In this document: positions 1-10,070 of the stretch, piece by piece
Layout: each line of letters starts with the position of its first letter
How positions within the stretch are numbered: position 1 is the stretch's first letter
Assembly (NCBI GenBank): GCA_003255065.1
Contig: QAOA01002704.1
Span: 189,861-253,860, forward strand
DNA length: 64,000 bases
DNA from: Cercis canadensis
Taxonomy: Eukaryota > Streptophyta > Magnoliopsida > Fabales > Fabaceae
Direction of reading: 5' to 3'
The notes under the pieces: model-generated
Database searches by the model: none
What the model saw: the letters and a program-made list of their open reading frames with translations, nothing else
What the model was told of the DNA's origin: nothing
Made by a program: the position numbers and the translations under genes

Positions 1-3000
1 CGTTGATCCTGCTTCCGGTGATCAACCTCTCTTTAATGAGGACAAATCTGTTGTTGTCACGGTAGGCCATATGCTTCAGCATTAATGATAGTATTCCTTA
101 AGCCTACGCATCTATGAATGCTCTTTAATACTATTATGGTATTAGTTTATTGTTATAAGCAAAAAATGGAATCTATCCTATAGTAGAATGACGTGCTAAG
201 AATCTTTTCCTTCTTATCTTATTTGCCAAGAAACCAGTCAAAGTTTTGTAAATTATGATTGATGAAAATATCATACACTGAAAAACAGGTAAATGGGGAG
301 ATATACAATCACGAGGAGCTCAGGAAATCGCTGCCTAACCACAAGTTCCGAACAGGCAGTGACTGTGATGTTATTGCACACCTGGTTAGTCATCTTAAGC
401 TTAAATATCTTTTTTACTTTTCAATTAACTTTAACCTGCTCATATAGACAAAAAAGCAAAAGGAATTTTTGGAACATATCTTTCTCATTTTAACAATCAT
501 AATTTAGTCCAAGTCTTTCTTACTCAAAGTTTTCATCCTCTTTTTTTTTTTTTTAATTTGGGGTCGGGTTTTGAAAAAACAGGGCTCAGAAGCCCAAAAA
601 TTTTCATCCATCTCAGCTTAAGGAATAGGGCTATTAATCATGATTGGGCATGTAGTTCTTACTAATTTCTTGTTATTGATGTTAATCTCATCAATAGTAC
701 GAGGAGCATGGGGAGGACTTTGTGGACATGCTGGATGGTATCTTTTCATTTGTATTGCTGGATACCCGCGACAACAGCTTCATTGTGGCGCGTGATGCCA
801 TTGGTGTCACTTCCCTTTATATTGGTTGGGGACTAGATGGTAATGATCTGATACGTGCTTGATTAGAACTTAACAAAATTGAAACTAAATAGATTCTAAT
901 CAATTTGATGCTTTTTGTTTTCAGGCTCTGTTTGGATTGCATCAGAGTTGAAAGGATTAAATGATGATTGTGAGCATTTTCAGTGGTTTCCACCTGGTCA
1001 CTTGTACTCAAGCAAAGAAAGAGGGTTCCGCCGTTGGTACAACCCTCCATGGTTCTCTGAGGCTATTCCATCAGCCCCATATGATCCTTTGGCTTTGAGA
1101 CATGCTTTTGAAAAGGTAAGATCTAGAAGGACTAATACCTCATTGATTGAAATTCAAAGGTCATGCAATTTCCTTTATTTGTAAACTTTCCGTAAGTGTA
1201 ACTGATGTATTAATGTGATTACAGGCCGTCATAAAGAGGTTGATGACTGATGTGCCTTTCGGTGTCTTACTATCTGGAGGATTAGATTCTTCATTGGTTG
1301 CATCCATCACAGCTCGCTACCTGGCTGACACAAAGGCTGCCAAGCAGTGGGGAGCAAAATTACACTCATTCTGTGTAGGCCTTGAGGTGAGTTATATCTA
1401 ATCAAAAGTAATGAATTTTTTCCCCCTTTAATCTCATTGTTCAATTATGTTTTATCTAATGTCTTCTTGTATTGAATAGGGCTCACCTGATCTGAAGGCT
1501 GCAAAAGAAGTTGCAGACTATATAGGAACTGTCCATCATGAATTTCACTTTACTGTTCAGGTATTTACATGAAAATAGTAATTTTCACCCTATGATTTGG
1601 TATGGCGCTTAAAATTTGGGGCCCTTCAATTTACAAATGTCATAAATAGTGAAGGCTTTTTATATAACGTATGCAGGATGGCATAGATGCAATTGAGGAT
1701 GTTATCTACCATGTTGAAACATATGATGTGACCACAATCAGAGCAAGCACACCTATGTTTCTTATGTCTCGGAAGATTAAATCTCTTGGAGTAAAAATGG
1801 TTATCTCTGGAGAAGGCTCTGATGAGATATTCGGCGGGTATCTGTACTTCCATAAGGCACCCAACAAGGAAGAATTCCACCAGGAAACTTGCCGCAAGGT
1901 CATAGATTGATTATGCTTGTTTCCAAAACAATATAAGGGGTTGCAGTAAAAAGGGTTAATTAAATTGATATGTTTTCCTTTATGCAGATTAAAGCACTCC
2001 ACCAATATGATTGCTTGCGAGCCAATAAATCAACTTCTGCCTGGGGTTTGGAAGCTAGAGTACCATTTTTGGACAAAGAGTTTATCAATGTTGCAATGAA
2101 TATTGATCCTGAGCATAAAATGGTATTGATCCATAATCTAATTTGGTTGATTGCTAACTTGAATGAATCATTACTCAACAAGTTATAGGAATTTATTAAG
2201 TGGGTTGACAATTTAACCTGTCCAGATTAAGCGAGAGGAAGGGCGAATTGAGAAATGGGTTATAAGGAGGGCCTTTGATGATGAAGAACATCCTTATCTG
2301 CCAAAGGTACTCTGCAATCTGCTGCTCTGTCTGTAGATGGTATAAAATTAATTGGTCAAGCTAACATTTAAGCATTTGATGTCATGCAGCACATTTTGTA
2401 CAGGCAAAAGGAGCAATTCAGTGATGGAGTTGGCTATAGTTGGATTGATGGCCTCAAAGCCCATGCCGCCAAACATGTAAATATGAATCTGACCTTTTTC
2501 CTCCAATCCCATTTTTCCCTTTGTTGCCACGCATGTTATTTTCATCTAAACTTTGGAGGCAGTCATACAATGGCTATGGCTTATAATTGGTTCCCTACTT
2601 TGTGGTATAGGTCACTGATAAAATGATGCTCAATGCTGCATATATCTTCCCTCATAACACTCCAAATACCAAAGAAGCATATTACTACAGAATGATCTTT
2701 GAGAGGTTCTTCCCTCAGGTAACTTAATCAATTTATTGTAACATAAACCAGGGGACAAAATCACATTCTTATTTATTAAATGGGCTGATTTGACAATCTG
2801 TTGTGTGTTCCATGATTTGGTGTTGCAGAACTCAGCCAGGCTTACTGTTCCTGGGGGAGCAAGTGTTGCTTGTAGCACAGCGAAAGCTGTTGAGTGGGAT
2901 GCTTCATGGTCAAACAATCTGGATCCTAGTGGTAGAGCAGCACTTGGAGTGCATGCTTCAGCTTATGACAACCAGGCGGACGCAGTCAAAAAAATAGAAC

Positions 3001-3059
3001 CAGAGAAGATCATTCCTAACTTCGAAGTTAATGCACTCGGAGTAGCTATCCTGAGCTAG
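1..3059 (+). CDS. ASN: Asparagine synthetase (glutamine-hydrolysing), 3' part
   Basis: Cytosolic enzyme that makes asparagine from aspartate, ATP and glutamine-derived ammonia. The window starts inside the glutaminase domain, so the N-terminal catalytic Cys is off the edge. Twelve exons with GT-AG borders join in frame: 1-61, 289-384, 698-839, 925-1115, 1225-1386, 1480-1560, 1677-1898, 1988-2122, 2226-2306, 2390-2476, 2611-2718 and 2829-3059 (TAG). The first exons carry the glutaminase motif [11 protein letters not shown]. Exon 5 has the ATP-pyrophosphatase loop SGGLDSS, and exon 7 has [11 protein letters not shown] next to the synthetase active site. No stop or frameshift is seen, so the gene looks intact. 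Which plant paralogue (ASN1, 2 or 3) it is cannot be decided from this part. Confidence 0.95.
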
Positions 3060-4355
3060 AATGGCCAGGGAAAGGAATAATGGTTCCAAGAATGAATATT
3101 ATGATACAGAACACAAATGGAACTTTTGCCTGTTGTATAATTTTGTACAGGCAATTCTATATAGATAAGGCTTTCTACTGAGTGGTCTGAAAATGTTGTG
3201 CTATCCACATCTTGTACTTATTTGGAATATTTGATCTATATCACAATATATTGGTGTTCCCTTTGAAAATTTCTGTGTTTCTTTTTATCAGTTAAAGTAT
3301 GTACTTCTCACTTCCATTAATGTCAATATTATTTCTCAAGTTTACCGAAAGCAGAGGGAGATAAGCAAAAGCAAACTCTTATCAATTCCCCAATTAACTA
3401 GCTGAAGCATTCTTGATGACATACCAGAGGAAATTAAAACAGAAAGAAAATGAAAAAAAGAAGAAACATCTTGTTTAAAAACTGTCAACATACTAAGAAT
3501 ATGACCAAGCGATCAGCTTATTTACTAGAATGAGAAACTGGATGCTGACAGAACTGTAGGATACATTCCTTCCTTTAAAGAGACACAAGTTATAGCACTT
3601 AATGAGACGTAATTTTTTATGATTATTCACACACACTAACACTAGTATATTTACAAGTTAATTTTAAGTTTTTCAAGGAAATCCCTTCTTTTGGTTCTTG
3701 ATATTATGCAATATTATGTCTCTTTTTCATTTTTATATTATGGACAGCAAACTATTACATAAGCAACTACGATATTACATTATTGAACTGCAAACGTGAA
3801 ATTATACAAGTTGAACGTTATTTTTTGTTTAAACTTTTCTTTAATTTTTTTTTTATTTAACATAAGTTTTTCTCAAATTTTTTTTAACTAGTAATTAAAA
3901 AAAGCTGTAAAATAAGCACGACTGAAAATCACATGAAGCTTTTACCAAAAAAAAAAAAAACACATGAAGCAGCGAATTGAGATTATGTCATTGCATCCAT
4001 CTAAAATAATGTATTCAGTTGTCAAAAATAAATTATGTAAAGAATCGATTTTGAGTAAAATGGATTGTTAAAAAAATGATTTTGAAAAGAATCTATTTTA
4101 TATTTGAATATCTATAATTAGAAACGATTTTATAATAATTCATTTTTTTATTTACGAAGAAATACGCTTTTTAAGTACCAAATTACTTAAATGGGATATG
4201 AAAATCCATTTTTCTTCACATAGTCCTTTTCTTAATATCTTAATTTCTCTTCCTACGGGCACATTATACTATTATAGAACACTGCCATGTGTCCACGACG
4301 TGTTGTTAGATAGACACGACCTTTCTTCACACGCTCCCTTCTCTTTCTCACAGCA
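3060..4355. other. Intergenic region: ASN 3' UTR and displaced PPR upstream DNA
   Basis: AT-rich DNA with no gene. The first 200-300 bases are presumably the asparagine synthetase 3' UTR. The last 100-200 bases, ending in a pyrimidine-rich stretch, lay directly upstream of the PPR start codon before the MULE inserted, so they probably hold the original PPR promoter or 5' leader. No clear TATA box could be fixed. Confidence 0.5.
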
Positions 4356-4364
4356 CTTGTTCTC
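4356..4364. repeat. Left target-site duplication of MULE-1
   Basis: The 9-mer CTTGTTCTC directly precedes the left terminus GGCAAATTTAC and recurs exactly at 10060-10068 after the right terminus. Nine base pairs is the normal duplication length for Mutator-like transposons. Confidence 0.93.
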
Positions 4365-4520
4365 GGCAAATTTACATAATTAATATTGTTTAATAAAGTA
4401 ATTATAGATTTAGGATAGTTTTGAAACTATTTACCAAAATGGGTTAGTTTTTTTTGCTAAAAAATGCTAATGCGTTTTTATCATAAAACGCTAAACAAAA
4501 CTGCGTTTTAAATAGAAAAT
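4365..4520 (+). repeat. MULE-1 left terminal inverted repeat
   Basis: It pairs with the reverse complement of about 9900-10059. The match is imperfect, with several small differences in the first 60 bases, which suggests an old element. Confidence 0.85.
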
Positions 4521-5379
4521 GTGAAAATAGAAGTGCGTTTTATTAAAGAAAATGTTGATTCATATTGGAAAAAACGCTAAAAGGTTTTTCAACTGTAAAC
4601 TCGGAAAAGGGCTGAAGAAAATGCTGATTAGATCCGCATTTCTTGAAGAAAACGCGGATTCAATCAATGTTTTCTTCAAGAAACATGGATCCAATCAACA
4701 TTTTCTTCAAGAGATGCGGTTTCTATCCGCTTTTTCACTCCCACATGCTTTTCTGGTTTTGTGAAACGCGGTTGTACTTCTGTAAAATGCTATTCAAATT
4801 CTGTAAAACGCTGACACTGTAGCACTGCTCAAAACAATGTTTTCTTCAACGGATCTCTTCTATAAATAGTCATTCGTATTCATTTTCATTTGCTGATTGA
4901 GATTATTTTAAAATGGTGAGTGCATTTTGAAATGAGAGAGAAATACTACAAAATTTTTCTTCACCGCTCAAGATTTCAACGTGTTTTTTGGGCATTTAAA
5001 CCATGTATTGATACATTCCGTTAGTGCAAGCTAGTTATGAAATTGAGTGGATGTTAGACGATGACTTCTCATATCCACTAGACACAATGTTACATGACTC
5101 CTCTTAAGTACATAGTATTATGTTGATGGAATGACATCGTAGAGAAGTTGAATGTACTAATTTGCGGGAATTGTGTACCATTCAAAACATTCGTGTTCTA
5201 AGAAGTTTGGCCATACACATGGGAATCCAACTTGGTTTGAAGATAGAGATGAATATGCATGTGAATATATGCTGTCTCAATCAAATGTTGTCCCCAGTGG
5301 GTATTTTTTATTTCCATTATGAAATTTAGAGTTCCAATTGTTTTCCTTGCCACAACTAAATACAACAATAAAAAAAAAA

Positions 5380-7881
5380 AGTTACATCAATCAAACCAGT
5401 CACGATCCAGGTCTGCATCCTGTTGATATAGGATTGTGGTGTCCACCATATTCGGATCAATGAAATCAGAAAACTGCAGTTGTCGATCATCCTTTTCCAT
5501 CGAATACGTACGAACATGTGGCATAGGAGTCTACTCGACTGGGCCAGGTACATAGCAATTGATAACATGACCAGTAGCGTGGCAAACCGTGAGACCCAAA
5601 TCCAGCTGTACATCATCAGCTAATGGGGGTGCACCCACATTAGTGCCGAATATGTTAACTGGGGGAGAACCCAGTCCTCCAATGGCACTAAGGCCCATCA
5701 TGTCTACAGTTAACTGCGCCTACACGAACCGGGACTACAAGTTCAGAGGTGGAAGCATCACCCCGCCTCTTGGAACCACGCGATAATTTAGAACGTCGAC
5801 TAGACGACGATGACCCTGATGACGACGCGTCAGTCTAAGATTCAACAAGCGAAACACGTGGAACATCAGTTTACGGCGGGGCCCACCCTCCCCGTTAGCC
5901 TACAACATCATACGGCAACATGCCCCACTGCTCAAGCACTTGCTTCATCCCTGCCTGCACCGATACCTGCATTTGTTGTTGAAATGTAGCCTATTGCTCA
6001 GGAGTTAGAGGCGCACGTGGATAAGGACAATGGAATGNCGTCGACTAGACGACGATGACCATGACCCTGATGACGACGCGCCAGTCTAAGATTCAACAAG
6101 CGAAACACGTGGAACATCAGTTTACGGTGGGGCCCACCCTCCCCGTTAGCCTACAACATCATACGGCAACATGCCCCACTGCTCAAGCACTTGCTTCATC
6201 CCTGCCTGCACCGATACCTGCATTTGTTGTTGAAATGTAGCCTATTGCTCAGGAGTTAGAGGCGCACGTGGATAAGGACAATGGAATGTAAGAGCCTGAT
6301 GTGATGGCCTATAGGGTTGAGTCTGCTGCTTTGGACGCTGTTGGTGTGGAGGCTGCTAGGGTGGACGTCTGTCATCTTGTAAATAACATATATTTAGAAG
6401 TTAAATAAAATTTACGCTACTTGATATGAGATGTAATATGATACAATACACTAACCTGAACACCACGGGGGACGCTATGTGGACTAATCCACCACCAAGT
6501 AATGCGAAGATACCACGACATATAATCGTGTGTAACGCCTAATCTCGGTGCCAGAATAACTAACCTCAGTCGCCGGTTATTTCACTGTTGATAGTATGGT
6601 AAATGTATGATCGTCTATTCTATATCATGCTTCCCCCTAATGGTACATGTCTCCAAGTCATCATCGTACTCTGGGGGAGGAGCCAGAATGGCCTGCAACC
6701 TGCCAAATTGACGTATCACTCGATCCGGGTAGTGTCCCTTTATCACATTAAATGAACAGAGAGGCACCCGAGCTGTCCATATCTGATGTCCAGTAGTACA
6801 AAATTCTGGCAACTGAAAGTTCAGATATGGCTGCCACACAACCTGTATGTTGAAAAAATATTAATTAAAAATTGTAAGCATGCAAATTCTATATTCACTC
6901 AATAATAATATAATTACAAATATTTAGGATTCACTTACCTCATCACTGTCAAGGTGATCAAAAGTCCGGCGATAACCCACATAGTTCCTGTTGAAGCCGA
7001 ATATGTGGTCATAACTTAGAGGAGGACGCCACCTAATATATAATTTAAAATTATAATTAGATCTAACAACAAATAATTATGTATTTCAAAAAATTAATAT
7101 TAATTACACTAACCTGCTCGTGACTGGTTCAATAAAAGGCACAGGGGCAGCTGGGGGGGGGGATGGAGACATTATAGGGAATCTCTCATATGCCTATGCT
7201 TGTAGAAGGACTAAGCACCCTTCAATGTCCATGGAACGGTTGAGAGCAAAATTGCACAAGGTTCGGTACAAATGAGCAAGCACAGCAAAACCCCAACTGC
7301 GTCTGCCAGCTACCTCGAAGTCCTCTAGTAACTCGAGGTACATTAGGTGCACATAGTTCCTAATAGTATCTGGGATAAGCCAGGAGCCAATCAACTGAAG
7401 AATATATGCCCTCGTATAATACTCCAGTACACGTGGCGACACATCATGTGGGCAGATACGAAATGTGGCCTTCAACCACGACAAACGAACATGGAGGCAC
7501 CACTCCTAATAAACGTGTAATCTCGTCGTGCCATGCTAGATGAAAGCTCCTTCCACCAATAATAGTATCATCTACACTGAGCCCTAATAAGATCTCTACG
7601 TCTTGGAGAGTTACTGTACATTATCCGAAGGGCATATGGAACGTGTATGTCTCTAGACGCCACAGCTCCGTCAATGCAGATAAGAAATATACGTCTAATT
7701 GCATAGGCCTAATATGATAAACCACACCAAATCCCGCTTTCAGCAGATATGGGATCAATCTCTGATATGAGGGATCAATCCTATGAGAACGATGGCGCAT
7801 CAGTCTCGGTCCCTTACATAAACCAAAATAACATCTATCAAAACAATAAATAAAGTTTAAACAAATAACACTAAAACTCAT
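5380..7881 (-). pseudogene. Plant mobile domain (PMD/MAIN-like) pseudogene inside MULE-1
   Basis: Reading leftward from 7881, the segments match the plant mobile domain (aminotransferase-like, PMD; found in MAIN proteins and in PP7 'long form' annotations). A first block contains LLKAGFGVVYHIRPMQLD and ends HMPFG. It is followed at once by TAA (about 7621) and then in-frame VTLQDVEILLGLSVDDT. The next block at 7484-7194 (LSWLKATF, RAYILQLIGSWLIPD, YVHLMYLELLEDFE) needs a frame change to join and ends at TAG before AYERFP. Exons at about 7032-6940 (GFNRNYVGYRR) and 6841-6560 (VWQPYLNFQLPEF, DRVIRQFGRLQ) follow, with plausible splice sites. The tail to about 5380 is serine/arginine-rich and interrupted. 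At least two nonsense changes and one frameshift make it a pseudogene. PMD proteins are linked to genome stability and silencing. The function of this copy is unknown. Confidence 0.8.
5794..6288. repeat. Uncollapsed assembly duplicate around N at 6038
   Basis: 5794-6037 (244 bp) recurs as 6039-6288 (250 bp) directly after a single N, differing by a 6-bp insertion and a few substitutions. It is most simply an unmerged pair of overlapping contig ends. Confidence 0.8.
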
Positions 7882-7883
7882 GG

Positions 7884-9070
7884 CATTAAACCCTAAACCC
7901 TAGACAAAAATCCTAAACCATATTCTCTGAACCCTAAATAATAAACCTCATATCCTAATCCCTAAAATTTAACTAAAACCGTAAATTCTAAACCCTAAAC
8001 CCTAATTTATGAACACTAATCCTCGAACCCCTAAACCCAAGTCCCAAAACTTAAACCCCAAATTCCATAACCTAAATTTCAAAATCTAAACTCCAAACTA
8101 CTATTTTCGAACCCTAACCCTCGAAACCCTAAACCCAAGTCCCAGAACCCAAAACTTAAACACCAAATTCTAAATTCTAAATACAAAACCCTAATCTCTG
8201 AACCCTAACCCTCAAAACCCTAAACCCAAAACTTAAGCCCCAAACTATAATCCCCAAATACTAACTCCAAACCTTATTATTCGAACCCTAATCTCCTAAC
8301 TCTAAACCTCAAACAATAAACCTTAAACCCTAATCCCTTAATGCTAATCTCAAACTCCAAACCCTAATCTTTGAACCATAAATCCTAAACCTTAAACCCC
8401 AGTCCTCAAATGCTAAACCCTAACCCAAAACCCTAATCTCTGAACCCTAACCCTCAAAATCCTAACCCCAAGTTCTAAAACCCAACACTTAAAAACCAAA
8501 CCCTAAATCCTAAATTCAAAAATCTAAACCCAAAACCTATATCTCCGAACCTAAACCCTCAACCAAAGTCCTAAAAACCAAAATATCAAACCCCAAACTT
8601 TAAAATTGAAATCCTAACCCTAAACACCAAACACAAAAAATGAGTTGCCTAAGCCCTAAACCCTCAAAATTAATCCCTTAACCCTAAACCCCAAAACCTA
8701 AACTACAAACCCCAAACTCTATTATCAAACCCCAAATCATAAACTCTAAATCTCAAAACTTAACTCTAAATCACAAACCCTAAATGGTATACGATAACTC
8801 TAAATTTCAAATTCTAAGCTCCAAATATGAACCTCAAACCCTAAATCCTAATCCCAAATCTTAAACCCCAAAGCCCATACACTAATCTCAAACCCAAAAT
8901 ATTAAACCCTAAATTAAATACCCAAATCTTAAACCCTAATCCCTTAACTTAAAACCTCAAATCCCAAAACCTAATCTCAAAGCCTAATTTTCAAACCCTC
9001 GATCTTAACCTAAAATCTCAAACCTTAAATTATAAACAATAAAGTTTAACCATAAACTTTAAACTCTAAA
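7884..9070. repeat. Degenerate telomere-like (CCCTAAA) tract
   Basis: About 1.2 kb dominated by variants of the plant telomere heptamer in the CCCTAAA orientation (AACCCTAAACCCTAA, CCCTAATCTCTGAACCCTAACC and similar), with spacers of variable length. It is degenerate throughout, so it is not a fresh telomere addition. It lies within MULE-1, just upstream of the PMD pseudogene on the minus strand, and could be its leader or first intron. Confidence 0.85.
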
Positions 9071-9730
9071 TCACAAATTTAATATAACTACTTTGCTAAT
9101 TTAATAATTCATAATAACAAATTTAAATTAACTCATTTATTTATAAAATTTAACAATAACTTCTAAAAATGCAAATTAATAATTTAATTATATAAATTTA
9201 ATAGATACTACTAAAACATTAAACTAATAAATGAAGACAAAATTTTAACTGTAAACAACACAAACATAAATTAAGACAAATATCTAAACTAAAATCTAAA
9301 CTAACAATTTAACTCTATTAGTTTAATAATTACAAACAAAACAAATAAATAATCAAGAAAAATTGCTAACAGTTTAAATTTAACAAATCTAAACTTAAAG
9401 ATTAAATTTAAATTTACTAACCTCATTGTCCCATATTTAATTAGAAATATGCACAAGTTATAAAGTTAAGACAGATGAATCTATTGGTCTCGGTATAATT
9501 TCTCCACGACTGACTATTTTTTTAAGTGCAAAGTGAAAATTAAATTGAAGATAAAAATTGAAATGGAAGATTAAGAATGCTTGAGAACAAAAAAGAGTAG
9601 AAAATGTGAGATGAAAATATGAAAGAGATGATGGGAGATGGGAGACTGAAGGGTTTGGAGAGAGGGGGGGAAGGAGGAAGACAAGCTTCAGAAACATCAC
9701 CTGACAAGCCTTGGGAATTGATGAAATGCT
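9071..9730. other. AT-rich interior of MULE-1
   Basis: Very AT-rich DNA between the telomere-like tract and the right ACGC-rich arm. The short open frames look like chance. A minus-strand promoter for the PMD gene could lie here, but nothing specific is visible. Confidence 0.5.
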
Positions 9731-9899
9731 ATTGTGTGTTTTTTAAGTAAAACGCGGTTCCAAACTGCGTTTTATGAAGGAACACGCAAATCAAATCCGC
9801 GTTTTATATAGGAAACGCGGTTTTCTTTTTCTGCCGTTTTGTCCTTTCCCGAAGCAATCAATGCATTTTATGGTGTTTTAGCGTTTTTAACAATACATG

Positions 9900-10059
9900 C
9901 GGATGCATTTTTTGGTTAAACGTGATTTTATTTAGTTTTTTATGATAAAAATGCATTAACATTTTTTAGTCAAAAAACTAACCAATTCCGGTAAATATTT
10001 CCAAAACTAACAATTACTGTAATTACTTTGCTACACATCATTATTTCAGTAAATTTGCC
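9900..10059 (-). repeat. MULE-1 right terminal inverted repeat
   Basis: The reverse complement begins GGCAAATTTAC and aligns with the left end at 4365. The outermost base is only 11 bp from the PPR start codon. Confidence 0.85.
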
Positions 10060-10068
10060 CTTGTTCTC
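10060..10068. repeat. Right target-site duplication of MULE-1
   Basis: CTTGTTCTC, identical to 4356-4364. The next bases are AG and then the ATG of the PPR gene at 10071, so the insertion point is 2 bp before the start codon. Confidence 0.93.
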
Positions 10069-10070
10069 AG

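Larger units (their letters stand above)
4365..10059. mobile_element. MULE-1: Mutator-like element carrying a plant mobile domain gene
   Basis: A 5,695-bp DNA transposon. Its ends are inverted repeats: both begin GGCAAATTTAC, and reading inward they stay alignable for roughly 150 bp (including AAAGTAATTA, GGTTAGTTTTTT, TTTTTATCATAAAA), then continue as ACGC-rich arms (about 4520-4870 and 9730-9910). A perfect 9-bp target duplication flanks it. The only coding content I recognise is a broken minus-strand gene of the plant mobile domain family (5380-7881); no MURA transposase is visible. MULEs carrying this family are known in plants. The N at 6038 lies inside and is flanked by an uncollapsed duplicate, so the real element is probably about 250 bp shorter. 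Confidence 0.88.

Noticed and set aside
7884..9070. CRISPR-like or satellite array
   Set aside because: Repeats are irregular variants of a telomere heptamer in a eukaryotic genome, with no constant spacer or repeat length.
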